A program made the position numbers and the translations under genes. 64,000 nt of DNA, taken from positions 1 through 64,000 of the forward strand of contig CAJTXE010000012.1 of assembly GCA_910580225.1 (NCBI GenBank), read 5' to 3'. The DNA comes from an uncultured Acetatifactor sp. GTDB taxonomy: Bacteria; Bacillota; Clostridia; Lachnospirales; Lachnospiraceae. The first letter of the stretch is position 1. Every line of letters starts with the position of its first letter. The notes below the pieces were generated by a model. It was not told the origin of the DNA and did no database searches. It saw only the letters and a program-made list of their open reading frames with translations. Below are positions 52,419 to 60,614 of this stretch, piece by piece.

Positions 52419-53037
52419 GGTAATATCCCTTTTCTTGTATATATGTGATAACCCTTTCCGGCACCAGATAACGGATGCTGTGCCCCTGTCGGATACGACA
52501 CCGTATGTCAGTGGAGGAAACCGGAAACGGAAGAAAGGGAATCAAAAGGATTTTCAGTCCTGTCATACTGAATTTCTGTTCCAGTTCTCTTTTCTTCGCC
52601 TCCATATCACCCATGGATACATCACCTCTCACTGCTGCAGCTAAAATGCAATTCTGAAAAATGCGCTCCGGGTGCTTCCATTTCTCTATGGTAAAGAGAC
52701 AGTCTGCACCTACGATAAAATAAAAAGTATCCTGCGGGTGACAGTGCTTCAGCTGTTCCAGTGTCTCATAACTGTAGGTTTTACCTCCCCGCAGCACCTC
52801 CAGATCAAGACATCGAAAAAATGGATTATCCCCGATGGCAAGAGCTGTCATGTAGAGTCTTTCTCTGCCTGGCAGTATCTGACGAGGATCTTTCAGGTAG
52901 GAAGAACCTGTAGGAACAAACCACACTTCATCCAGTTCCTGATGCTCCCGTACCCACTCTGCCAATGCCAAATGACCTGTGTGGATGGGATTGAATGTAC
53001 CGCCCATAATACCAATTCGTCTCATTCTATCATTCAC
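52387..53037 (-). CDS. nadD: Nicotinate-nucleotide adenylyltransferase
   Basis: The 216-residue nucleotidyltransferase joins nicotinate mononucleotide with ATP in NAD synthesis. The motif GGTFNPIHTGHL (about 12-23) with the (H/T)xGH core and the C-terminal SSTDIRCRIRQG segment are diagnostic; VGADCLFTIEKWKHPERIF also fits. Two starts are possible: ATG 53037 with GGAAAG a few bases upstream, or ATG 53025 four codons later. It lies between yhbY and yqeK. Confidence 0.93.
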   Translation of the reverse strand: MNDRMRRIGIMGGTFNPIHTGHLALAEWVREHQELDEVWFVPTGSSYLKDPRQILPGRERLYMTALAIGDNPFFRCLDLEVLRGGKTYSYETLEQLKHCHPQDTFYFIVGADCLFTIEKWKHPERIFQNCILAAAVRGDVSMGDMEAKKRELEQKFSMTGLKILLIPFLPFPVSSTDIRCRIRQGHSIRYLVPERVITYIQEKGYYREENELFEKN

Positions 53038-53091
53038 TTTCCATGTCTGAAGTTTACGCAGTTAAAAACAGACAATCCGCCGTGTGGAAAG

Positions 53092-53382
53092 TTATTGCGG
53101 CAGAATGATCCTGGGTTTGTCTCTGTCCGGTTTGTACAGGACGAATTTCTTTCCGATCACCTGCACTACCTGGGAATGAGTTCGTCCGGCTACCATCTCT
53201 GCAATAACGTTTGGGTCGTCATCACAGTTTTTCAATACGGCTACTTTAATCAGTTCATTTCGATTAAAAGCTTCGCCGATCGCCTGGGTCAGCTCCGGAG
53301 TCAGACTGCTTTTTCCGACCTGGAAAACCGGATCCAGACCATTTGCCAGCCTCTTTAAATACGCTCTTTGCTTACTTGTCAT
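53092..53382 (-). CDS. yhbY: YhbY-type RNA-binding protein
   Basis: The 96-residue CRM-domain protein starts MTSKQRAYLKRLANGLDPVF and has the GxxG-like core VGKSSLTPELTQAIGEAF. It is a ribosome-assembly factor that binds pre-50S particles. ATG 53382 has GAGGAAAA about 6 nt upstream. It is placed 13 nt after the Obg gene and shares its transcript. Confidence 0.92.
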   Translation of the reverse strand: MTSKQRAYLKRLANGLDPVFQVGKSSLTPELTQAIGEAFNRNELIKVAVLKNCDDDPNVIAEMVAGRTHSQVVQVIGKKFVLYKPDRDKPRIILPQ

Positions 53383-53395
53383 GAATTTTTCCTCT

Positions 53396-54688
53396 TTATT
53401 TATAGTAATCGAAGGAATGTCCATACATTCGTACGGTATCTCCGTCTTCTATTCCAAGCTTTTCCAATTGCTCCAGGATGCCTGATGATTTCAGGAAGCT
53501 CTGGAAAAACGAAAAACCTTTCTCGCTGTCCAGATTGGTATAACCGAGCATTTTTTCTACTTTAGGGCCTTCAACTACATATTCCCTGTTTTCCCTGTCA
53601 TATTCCACTGTGCAGGGGACATCTGAATCTTGCAGGAACGCAGTTTCTTCATTATATTCCGGCTCAAAAATGGTTATCTCCTGACCAAGTCCCTGCAACA
53701 AATCATTTACATGGTAAAGAAGCTCTCTGACTCCTTCTCCGCTGACTGCAGATATGGGATATACAGGAATCCCTTTGGGCTCAAATTCCGCTTTTATGGC
53801 ATTCAGTGCACTCTCATCCCGATCAAAGATCACATCAATTTTATTGGCAGCAATGACTTGAGGTCGTCTGGCAATTTCCGGATTATAGGCATGCAGCTCC
53901 CGATTGATGGCATGGATATCCTCGATGGGATCCCGTCCTTCTGTACCTGCTACGTCCACAATGTGAATGAGCACTTTCGTACGCTCTATATGCCTGAGAA
54001 ATTCATGGCCAAGCCCCACCCCCTGGGATGCCCCTTCAATTAATCCGGGAATATCGGCTATCACAAACCCGTTGGTATCATCCAGATCCACGACTCCCAG
54101 ATTGGGATTGAGTGTTGTAAAGTGATAATTCGCAATTTTGGGCCTGGCATTTGTGACACGGGCCAGAAAGGTGGATTTTCCCACATTCGGCAATCCCACC
54201 AACCCTACATCTGCGATTACCTTCAACTCCAGCAGAAGATCCAGCTCTTTTGCCGGACGACCGGGCTGCGCATACATGGGCGCCTGCATGGTACTGGTGG
54301 CATAATGCTGATTTCCGCTGCCGCCCCGGCCTCCTTTCAGAAGCACCACTTCACGATTGTCTCCGGACATGTCCACAATAACCTGCCCGCTTTCCGCCTC
54401 CTTAATGACAGTTCCCGGAGGAACTTTCAGCACAATGTCTTTACCGTCTTTTCCCCGACAGTTTTTTTTGCCGCCAGGCTCACCGTCTCCGGCTTTATAT
54501 TTCCGCCTGTTTCGGAAATCAACCAGGGTATTCAGCCCTTCATCCACGACAAATATGACATCTCCGCCCCGGCCTCCATCTCCACCGTCAGGACCGCCTG
54601 CAGGCACATATTTCTCATGGCGGAAAGACACATGCCCATCCCCGCCCTTGCCGCTTTTCACACTTATTTTTGCTCTGTCTGCAAACAT
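53396..54688 (-). CDS. obg: Obg-family GTPase
   Basis: The 430-residue GTPase has three parts. These are the glycine-rich Obg fold (about 1-157: RAKISVKSGKGGDGHVSFRH, VPAGGPDGGDGGRGGDV), the G domain (about 158-330) and the OCT domain (about 350-430: FEPEYNEETAFLQDSDVP, YVVEGPKVEKMLGY). The G domain has P-loop GLPNVGKSTF, DIPGLIEGAS and NKID. It takes part in 50S maturation and stringent response. ATG 54688 follows AAGGCGG; the open frame extends upstream through a terminator hairpin, which excludes an earlier start. Confidence 0.95.
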   Translation of the reverse strand: MFADRAKISVKSGKGGDGHVSFRHEKYVPAGGPDGGDGGRGGDVIFVVDEGLNTLVDFRNRRKYKAGDGEPGGKKNCRGKDGKDIVLKVPPGTVIKEAESGQVIVDMSGDNREVVLLKGGRGGSGNQHYATSTMQAPMYAQPGRPAKELDLLLELKVIADVGLVGLPNVGKSTFLARVTNARPKIANYHFTTLNPNLGVVDLDDTNGFVIADIPGLIEGASQGVGLGHEFLRHIERTKVLIHIVDVAGTEGRDPIEDIHAINRELHAYNPEIARRPQVIAANKIDVIFDRDESALNAIKAEFEPKGIPVYPISAVSGEGVRELLYHVNDLLQGLGQEITIFEPEYNEETAFLQDSDVPCTVEYDRENREYVVEGPKVEKMLGYTNLDSEKGFSFFQSFLKSSGILEQLEKLGIEDGDTVRMYGHSFDYYK

Positions 54689-54729
54689 GCATCCGCCTTT
54701 CTGTAGAGCCTTTTTGGTGCTCACTTTCC

Positions 54730-54771
54730 ACATAAAAACCCGGACCCCAAACTGACATGTTTGGAGTCCGG
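54730..54771 (-). terminator. Terminator between rpmA and obg
   Basis: CCGGAC (54740-54745) plus CCAAAC (54747-54752) pair with GTTTGG (54759-54764) and GTCCGG (54766-54771). The single apparent mismatch becomes a T-G pair on the minus strand, giving a 13-bp stem with a 6-nt loop followed by GTTTTTATG. It splits the ribosomal genes from obg, so obg expression needs readthrough or its own promoter. Confidence 0.8.
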
Positions 54772-54782
54772 AAAGTTTCAAA

Positions 54783-55067
54783 CTATTCCTCTACAGGATA
54801 AACAGAAGCTCTCTTCTTGTCCCTGCCTTTTCTTTCAAAACGAAGGACACCGTCAACCAAAGCGAACAAAGTATCATCCCCGCCGATACCAACATTAACG
54901 CCGGGATGAATCTTAGTTCCGCGCTGTCTGTAAAGAATATTTCCAGCTTTTACGAACTGACCGTCAGCTCTCTTCGCACCTAATCTCTTGGACTCGGAAT
55001 CTCTGCCGTTCTTGGTGGAACCGACTCCCTTTTTATGTGCGAAAAATTGAAGGTTCATATGAAACAT
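54783..55067 (-). CDS. rpmA: Ribosomal protein L27
   Basis: The 94-residue protein starts MFHMNLQFFAHKKGVGSTKN. The MNLQFF segment is the Firmicutes-type N-terminal extension, removed before Ala by the protease Prp to expose the conserved AHKKG tail needed at the peptidyl-transferase centre. The body is typical L27. The Prp gene lies directly upstream, 3 nt away. An ATG at 55058 (fourth codon of this frame) is an alternative start. Confidence 0.96.
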   Translation of the reverse strand: MFHMNLQFFAHKKGVGSTKNGRDSESKRLGAKRADGQFVKAGNILYRQRGTKIHPGVNVGIGGDDTLFALVDGVLRFERKGRDKKRASVYPVEE

Positions 55068-55070
55068 GGT

Positions 55071-55403
55071 CTACACCTCCTCGAATTTAACTTGCAAATA
55101 CTTCCTGCCATACTCCCGGCTGATATTTTCCAAAGAAAACACCATGGAATCTACCAGGAAATTTGATTTCTCCTGCAGAATCCCTTCGAAATCACATTTG
55201 AAAAATCCGGTTTCCTCATTTGCTGTAACTTTTATCCGCTCACCGGCCAGCTCTGTCAGAGAATTAACTGTTCCGATGGTGAGTGCGGACACAGCGGCAC
55301 AAACGATATCCGGCTTACCGCGTTTCGCATATTCTGCATGTCCCATACAGAAAAAGCCTCTGTAGGAACCATTTTTGTTCTTACGAACAGTAACTGTCGT
55401 CAT
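55071..55403 (-). CDS. prp: Ribosomal-processing cysteine protease Prp
   Basis: The 110-residue protease (formerly DUF464) removes the N-terminal extension of L27. The catalytic His lies in GHAEYAKRGKPDIVCAAVSA together with the nucleophile Cys of IVCAAVS, about 14 residues later. The gene sits between L21 and L27 genes, its standard place, and is 5 nt after rplU. Confidence 0.95.
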   Translation of the reverse strand: MTTVTVRKNKNGSYRGFFCMGHAEYAKRGKPDIVCAAVSALTIGTVNSLTELAGERIKVTANEETGFFKCDFEGILQEKSNFLVDSMVFSLENISREYGRKYLQVKFEEV

Positions 55404-55408
55404 AGCGT

Positions 55409-55714
55409 TTAGGCATTGATCTTGTCGATCTTAACCTTTGTGTAAGCCTGTCTGTGACCATTCTTCTTGTGGTATCCGGTTTTTCTCTTGTATTTATATA
55501 CAATAACCTTCTTCCCTTTGGTCTGTTCAACAACACTGGCGGATACAGTTGCAGATGCAACATCTTCCCCCACTTTCAGACCTTCGTCACTTACTGCAAT
55601 AACACGGTCAAAAGTAACAACACTGCCAGCCTCTGCATCCAGCTTCTCAACATAGATGACATCGCCCTCTGAAACTTTGTACTGCTTTCCGCCCGTTGCA
55701 ATAATTGCGTACAT
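55409..55714 (-). CDS. rplU: Ribosomal protein L21
   Basis: The 101-residue protein starts MYAIIATGGKQYKVSEGDVI and ends with KTGYHKKNGHRQAYTKVKID, both L21 signatures. AAGGAGGTG precedes ATG 55714 by 6 nt. It is the first gene of the L21-Prp-L27 unit, with a leader that resembles the L21 autoregulatory leader. Confidence 0.96.
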   Translation of the reverse strand: MYAIIATGGKQYKVSEGDVIYVEKLDAEAGSVVTFDRVIAVSDEGLKVGEDVASATVSASVVEQTKGKKVIVYKYKRKTGYHKKNGHRQAYTKVKIDKINA

Positions 55715-55870
55715 ATAGGCACCTCCTTCATGAACACATGGGTTCATTTTACTCGCTGATTTTGGTGGCATCTTTCAATGCTCTTATACCGAATCATGCG
55801 GCATACAAATGTATTAACATGCATGCAGATGGCAGAAATAAAACACATCCCAATCCTGTATAATACACAC
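55715..55870 (-). ncRNA. L21-leader-like 5' UTR
   Basis: The 155-nt untranslated region between the rplU promoter and start codon corresponds in position to the L21 ribosomal leader (Rfam L21_leader) of Firmicutes. A perfect hairpin ATGAAC/GTTCAT (55730-55735 with 55742-55747, 6-nt loop) sits just upstream of the ribosome binding site. Autoregulation by L21 is likely but unproven. Confidence 0.6.
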
Positions 55871-55876
55871 TTGGAT

Positions 55877-55906
55877 ATATTAGCATGAGATGCCGTATAT
55901 TGTCAA
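55877..55906 (-). promoter_or_regulatory. rplU operon promoter
   Basis: On the minus strand a consensus TTGACA (55906-55901) and TAATAT (55882-55877) are 18 bp apart. Confidence 0.75.
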
Positions 55907-55912
55907 TAGATT

Positions 55913-56536
55913 TTAATTTCTTTTTTCGAAATCTTCCACATACTGTATAATCAGTTTTACCGTACCATCTTCACCCAACACGCTGCTGTTGATGCACAGA
56001 TCATAACTGTCTGCGCGGCCCCATTTCTTGGAGGAGTAGTAGTTATAATAACTCTGACGCTGTTTATCTTTTTTTATGATCATCTCCCGGGCTTTATTTT
56101 CCGTCAAAGCATACTTTTCCATGATACGTTTGATTTTGCATTCCTCATTGCCGTAAATAAAGATATCCACTACATTATTCCTGTCAGCCAGAGCATAATC
56201 CGCACAACGTCCTACAATGACACAAGGGCCTTCATCTGCAATCTTCTTGATGGTGTCAAACTGAGCCAGAAATACCTTATGGCTGATAGGCATATCCACA
56301 AAAGAAGAATTATTGTAACCAAAGGAATAGGTGTCCATTACCAGATTATACAGAAAGGAATTGGTAGGTCTCTCATCATGATTCTGAATCATTTCTTCGC
56401 AGAAACCGCTCTCCTTTGCTGCCCGTGTCAACAGATCCCTGTCATAAAACTTGATATCAAAATATTCCGCTACTTTTTTACCGATCTCCCGGCCTGCCGA
56501 ACCAAATTGTCTTCCGATTGTAACCACCGTATTCAT
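55913..56536 (-). CDS. Cytidylate kinase-like family protein
   Basis: The 207-residue P-loop-like protein starts MNTVVTIGRQFGSAGREIGK, with GRQFGSAGREIG matching the cytidylate_kin2 family, and continues with FYDRDLLTRAA and a central VIVGRCADYAL. It is a nucleotide kinase relative common in Clostridia with unproven substrate; true CMP kinase Cmk is different in sequence. It ends 7 nt before the rplU promoter and has its own promoter. Confidence 0.85.
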   Translation of the reverse strand: MNTVVTIGRQFGSAGREIGKKVAEYFDIKFYDRDLLTRAAKESGFCEEMIQNHDERPTNSFLYNLVMDTYSFGYNNSSFVDMPISHKVFLAQFDTIKKIADEGPCVIVGRCADYALADRNNVVDIFIYGNEECKIKRIMEKYALTENKAREMIIKKDKQRQSYYNYYSSKKWGRADSYDLCINSSVLGEDGTVKLIIQYVEDFEKRN

Positions 56537-56598
56537 ATTTATACCTCTCTTTTTTGCAGAGTATAAAAGCCTCTGATGGGGAGCCTTTACCTGCTTCT

Positions 56599-56627
56599 AT
56601 TATACATGAAAAAACGGATTTATACAA
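56599..56627 (-). promoter_or_regulatory. Promoter of cytidylate kinase-like gene
   Basis: On the minus strand TTGTAT (56627-56622) and TATAAT (56604-56599) are 17 bp apart, about 63 nt before the gene. Confidence 0.65.
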
Positions 56628-56668
56628 CATAAAACATATTTCGAGTAAGCGATTCGCTGCTTCGAAAT

Positions 56669-57577
56669 TCAGAGTATTTCCAGAAGATGTCGAAAATAAT
56701 CCGGCAATGGCGCCTCCAGTTCCAGATACTCACCGGAGGTGGGATGTCGAAATCCCAGGATTCCGGCATGGAGGGTCTGTCCCTGAAGGCGAAACGGAAA
56801 ATTCCGACTGCCATAGGTTTCGTCTCCCAAAAGCGGATGGCCTATACTGGACATATGTACCCGGATCTGATGGGTTCTGCCGGTTTCCAGTTCGCATTCG
56901 ATATATGTATAACCGGCAAAACGCTTCAGAACATGGTAATGAGTAATGGCTGCTTTACCATTGCGTTCATTGACAGCCATCTTTTTCCGTTCTGAAGGAT
57001 GTCTACCCACTGGTTTGTCAATGGTGCCGGAATCTGCTTTCAGAATACCGTGACAGATTGCATAATAGCGCCTTGTCACAGAGTGAGTTTTCAGCTGTTC
57101 AGCAATACAATTATGTGCCCTGTCATTCTTACAGACAATCACAGACCCTGTAGTATCCATATCGATCCGATGGACAATTCCGGGACGCAGCACGCCATTG
57201 ATTCCGGAGAGACTGTCCCCGCAATGATACATCAGGGCATTGACCAAAGTACCGCTGTAATGACCAGCTGCCGGGTGTACGACCATTCCCTTTGGTTTGT
57301 TTACTACAATTATATCGTTATCCTCATAGAGAATGTCAAGCGGCACAGGCTCTGGCAAGATATCCGGTTCTATGGCTTTTGGCAGCACAAATTCCACAAT
57401 ATCTTCTGTATGAAGGCGAAAGCTGCCCTTCACCAGCTGTCCGTTCACACGCACGGAATCTTCTTTTATCATTTTCTGTATAAAAGAACGTGACAAAGAA
57501 TCGATAAGCATGGACAAACACTTATCGATTCTCTCATCTTCCATTTCTTCTGTTATTTCAAATCGAAACTCATCCAT
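56669..57577 (-). CDS. RluA-family pseudouridine synthase (RluD-like)
   Basis: The 302-residue enzyme has an N-terminal S4 RNA-binding domain (about 10-75: ERIDKCLSMLIDSLSRSFIQ). The RluA-type catalytic domain carries the Asp-containing motif GIVHRIDMDTTGS, with LPEPVPLDILYEDNDIIVVN before it and ETGRTHQIRVHMSSIGHPLL after it. It changes uridines to pseudouridine in 23S rRNA or tRNA. The start at ATG 57577 matches the family's usual N-terminus (MDEFRFEI); an in-frame ATG at 57607 would add ten residues. It follows lspA, as in the standard Firmicutes order. Confidence 0.92.
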   Translation of the reverse strand: MDEFRFEITEEMEDERIDKCLSMLIDSLSRSFIQKMIKEDSVRVNGQLVKGSFRLHTEDIVEFVLPKAIEPDILPEPVPLDILYEDNDIIVVNKPKGMVVHPAAGHYSGTLVNALMYHCGDSLSGINGVLRPGIVHRIDMDTTGSVIVCKNDRAHNCIAEQLKTHSVTRRYYAICHGILKADSGTIDKPVGRHPSERKKMAVNERNGKAAITHYHVLKRFAGYTYIECELETGRTHQIRVHMSSIGHPLLGDETYGSRNFPFRLQGQTLHAGILGFRHPTSGEYLELEAPLPDYFRHLLEIL

Positions 57578-57660
57578 TTCGTCACTCTGAATTCGGCCAG
57601 GTATCATCTTTCCATCTTTTCTTCGGCATAGCCTCCATCGGAAGAATCACATATCAATTC

Positions 57661-58185
57661 CTAATCTGCCGTATGCTTTTTCCCGAAGCTTAAGAATGCC
57701 AGTTCTTCTTCCTTATATACAAACATAAATAAAATAAATAAAATAATTGCCGAGACTACAATATAGCAGTCTGCAACATTAAAAACCGGATAATGAATCA
57801 ATACAAAAGAAATAAAATCAATTACATAATCATATCTGATCCTGTCAATGATATTTCCAAGCGCACCTGCAATCAAAGCCGAGAGAAGGATGTGAACAAT
57901 ACGGAACTTTTTTTCTTCCGGCACTCTGAACAGGAAAAACAGAATGACTCCCATGACCAGAAATCCCATGATCAGAATAAAGATCTTTTTATCCTGGAAC
58001 AGACTGAACGCCATTCCCGTATTTTTGACATATTGTAATTCCAGCACTCCGTCGATCAGAACCACAGCAGGATTTCCTTTCAGCCGGGTAAGCGCCAGAT
58101 ATTTGGTAAAACGATCAAAAAACAGTAATGTGATCATCACAAATATATCCAGCAACAGTACTTTTCTGCTTTTTTTCTCACGCAT
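57661..58185 (-). CDS. lspA: Lipoprotein signal peptidase
   Basis: The 174-residue membrane aspartyl protease cuts prolipoproteins before the lipidated Cys. Four hydrophobic segments are seen, with the two catalytic Asp motifs GNIIDRIRYDYVIDFI and FNVADCYIV, and the conserved KNTGMAFSLF. ATG 58185 follows GAGG by about 6 nt and overlaps the end of aroB by 8 nt. At least three lipoproteins in this window would be substrates. Confidence 0.94.
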   Translation of the reverse strand: MREKKSRKVLLLDIFVMITLLFFDRFTKYLALTRLKGNPAVVLIDGVLELQYVKNTGMAFSLFQDKKIFILIMGFLVMGVILFFLFRVPEEKKFRIVHILLSALIAGALGNIIDRIRYDYVIDFISFVLIHYPVFNVADCYIVVSAIILFILFMFVYKEEELAFLSFGKKHTAD

Positions 58186-59287
58186 GAGCATCCTCTTCAC
58201 TAAAATATATTTCATTGATGGCGGACAATATTTCCTCGTCCGTCACAGAACTTTCCACCACTGCTTTTCCGATCTTTTTCAGCAGTATAAATTTGATTTT
58301 TCCGGATTCCATTTTTTTATCTGCTTTTGTCAGGCGAAGTATCTCTGATGGGTCAATATCATCCACAGAAACAGGAAGATAAAAGGGAACAAACATATCC
58401 CGAACCTCGTAGTATTCCTCCATGGAAAGCAGCTCTCGTTTCCAGGAAATATAGGCTGCCGCTACAGCACCCAAAGCCACACATTCTCCGTGGTACAATG
58501 TAAAATTCTTTGCCTTCTCGATCGCATGACCAACCGTATGTCCAAAATTGAGAAGGGCACGCTCTCCCTGCTCCATAGGATCTTTTTCCACTACCAGCTT
58601 CTTTATCGTACAGCTGCGCATCAACATCTCTTGCAGCACATTCAGGTCACGCTCACAGATCTCATACATATTTTCAATCAACCATTCATAAAACAGAGCG
58701 TCCTTAATCAGTCCATGTTTCATAATTTCTGCAAAACCTGAAAAATATTGCCGTTCCTCCAGTGTTTGAAGCAAAGACAGATTCATGTATACCAGACGCG
58801 GCATTTTGAATGCCCCTACCATGTTTTTATAACCGTCAAAATCCACACCGGTCTTTCCGCCAATGCTGCTGTCCGCCTGGGCAAGTAAAGTAGAAGGAAT
58901 CTGCACAAAATCAATCCCCCGCAGGTAAGTAGCAGCAACATATCCGGCAATGTCTCCCACGACACCTCCCCCCAATGCCAGCAGCATATCCTTCCGGTCA
59001 AAACCCTCTTCAATCAGAAAGCGGTAAATGCCCTTCACTGTATCAAGGTTTTTCCTTTCTTCCCCTTCCTGAAATACGTATTTTACTGTCTTCTGGCCTT
59101 TTTCACCCAAAAGCGTAAGTACCGTATCTCCATAAATTTCATTCACTTTTGAATCTGTTATGATACAGAGTCTCTTATTTTCGCATCCCAGCATTGCCAA
59201 TTCCTGCCACAATTCCTCAAACCCTTGAGAAAAAACAATGTCATAGCAGGGTTTCTTGTTATATAGTACAGACAGTCTCTCCGACAT
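58178..59287 (-). CDS. aroB: 3-dehydroquinate synthase
   Basis: The 369-residue NAD-dependent enzyme converts DAHP to 3-dehydroquinate in the shikimate pathway. Motifs include the nucleotide-binding LALGGGVVGDIAGYVAATYL (about 103-122), PSTLLAQADSSIGGKTGVD, NFGHTVGHAIE with metal-binding His, and YHGECVALGAVAAA. It is unusual to find it inside the sepF-lspA division cluster; other aro genes are absent. It overlaps lspA by 8 nt and follows sepF by 20 nt. Confidence 0.94.
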   Translation of the reverse strand: MSERLSVLYNKKPCYDIVFSQGFEELWQELAMLGCENKRLCIITDSKVNEIYGDTVLTLLGEKGQKTVKYVFQEGEERKNLDTVKGIYRFLIEEGFDRKDMLLALGGGVVGDIAGYVAATYLRGIDFVQIPSTLLAQADSSIGGKTGVDFDGYKNMVGAFKMPRLVYMNLSLLQTLEERQYFSGFAEIMKHGLIKDALFYEWLIENMYEICERDLNVLQEMLMRSCTIKKLVVEKDPMEQGERALLNFGHTVGHAIEKAKNFTLYHGECVALGAVAAAYISWKRELLSMEEYYEVRDMFVPFYLPVSVDDIDPSEILRLTKADKKMESGKIKFILLKKIGKAVVESSVTDEEILSAINEIYFSEEDAHA

Positions 59288-59307
59288 GGCAAATTCACCT
59301 TATCCTT

Positions 59308-59847
59308 TTAATCATTGATTGCACCATCAAAAGAATCATCGAATATATCCTGGTAATCTCCTGATATATCTACCGAAGCCGGCGTTATAATAAGGATATA
59401 GTTGGATATCTTTTGTAGTTTACCTGATATTGCACAGCAGGAACCGCAGACAAAATCCGTGATCCGCTGGGCCAGATCCATATCAAGCCCTTCCAGATTC
59501 AATACTACAGTACGATTCGCCAGCAGCATCTGGGTGATATCTCTTCCATCATCCACGGAGGTTGGCTTGACTACACGTACCTCCATGTTATTACCGCCAC
59601 TTATGACCCTTTTTGCTGCCGGCTGTCTGATGGAGGTAATATTGCTGGCCGCAGACTGCTTTTTAATGGGGGCTTCCATATGGTCTTCCGCATAGTCTTC
59701 CATATGTCTTACTTTTGAAGAAGAAAACCTTCTGGGTTCCGGTTCCGGGTCCATATCATCATCATCCAGATAGTCATCGTCATAGTATCCTTCCTCTTCT
59801 TCACCATTCAGTTTCATATAGGTTAAAAACTTATCCATTACACCCAT
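59308..59847 (-). CDS. sepF: Cell division protein SepF
   Basis: The 179-residue protein begins with an amphipathic helix (MGVMDKFLTYMKL), then a long acidic and Ser-rich linker (EEEEGYYDDDYLDDDDMD) and the SepF domain (about 95-170: EVRVVKPTSVDDGRDITQ, RTVVLNLEGLDMDLAQRITDF). SepF ties FtsZ to the membrane and supports septum formation. ATG 59847 matches the usual SepF start; upstream ATG 59868 would add seven residues. It follows yggS by 20 nt. Confidence 0.93.
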   Translation of the reverse strand: MGVMDKFLTYMKLNGEEEEGYYDDDYLDDDDMDPEPEPRRFSSSKVRHMEDYAEDHMEAPIKKQSAASNITSIRQPAAKRVISGGNNMEVRVVKPTSVDDGRDITQMLLANRTVVLNLEGLDMDLAQRITDFVCGSCCAISGKLQKISNYILIITPASVDISGDYQDIFDDSFDGAIND

Positions 59848-59888
59848 TTTAAATACCACGCCTTTCATTTGCCTGCAGACTTTTTTCC

Positions 59889-60593
59889 TTACGGTTCCAC
59901 AGGGGAATCGTAATATCTCTCACCAAATATCCCGGTGCCCACCCTGACACAGGTGGCTCCTTCTTCTATCGCTACAGTGTAATCTCCTGTCATACCCATG
60001 GACAGGACAGACATATTAACATTATCAATGTTTTTCTTCTGTATGTCAACAGACAATTGCTTTAATTTGCAAAAAAATATACGATTATCTTCCGGATCGG
60101 CCGTAAAAGGAGCAATTGTCATAAGACCTTTAATATGTATGCCTGGAAGCAAGGCGATCCGTTCCGCCAGCTCTGCGGTTTCAGAAACAGCAATCCCATA
60201 TTTGCTTTCTTCTCCAGCCACATTCACCTCCAGCAGGATATCCACTTCCGTTTTCTGTTTGACTGCTTCCCGACTGATCTCTTCTGCCAGGCGCAGGGAA
60301 TCCACACTGTGTATCATGGAGACATGGCCTACAATATATTTCACCTTATTCCGCTGCAGATGACCGATCATATGCCATCGGATGTCAGAGGGAAGCTGCG
60401 GAATCTTACCAAGCAGTTCCTGGACTTTATTTTCACCGAAATCCCTTACACCGGCCTCGTAAGCTTCCTGTAAATCGGCAATGGGTTTCGTCTTACTGAC
60501 AGCGATCAAAGTCACTTCGCTGTGTCTTCTTCCTGTCCGTTTACAGCAAGACTCTATTGTCCGCTTCACAGCATTTAGATTTTCTTTTATCAT
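59889..60593 (-). CDS. YggS-family PLP homeostasis protein
   Basis: The 234-residue PLP-binding protein has the cofactor Lys in TLIAVSKTKP (about 28-37), the IRWHMIGHLQRNKVKYI signature and the C-terminal SMGMTGDYTVAIEEGATCVR. It forms the alanine-racemase-like barrel without racemase activity and balances vitamin B6 and amino-acid pools. It is called YlmE in the division cluster of Firmicutes. It sits between the HlyD-like gene and sepF. Confidence 0.93.
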   Translation of the reverse strand: MIKENLNAVKRTIESCCKRTGRRHSEVTLIAVSKTKPIADLQEAYEAGVRDFGENKVQELLGKIPQLPSDIRWHMIGHLQRNKVKYIVGHVSMIHSVDSLRLAEEISREAVKQKTEVDILLEVNVAGEESKYGIAVSETAELAERIALLPGIHIKGLMTIAPFTADPEDNRIFFCKLKQLSVDIQKKNIDNVNMSVLSMGMTGDYTVAIEEGATCVRVGTGIFGERYYDSPVEP

Positions 60594-60614
60594 GTCTCTG
60601 TTCCTTCTTTCATG

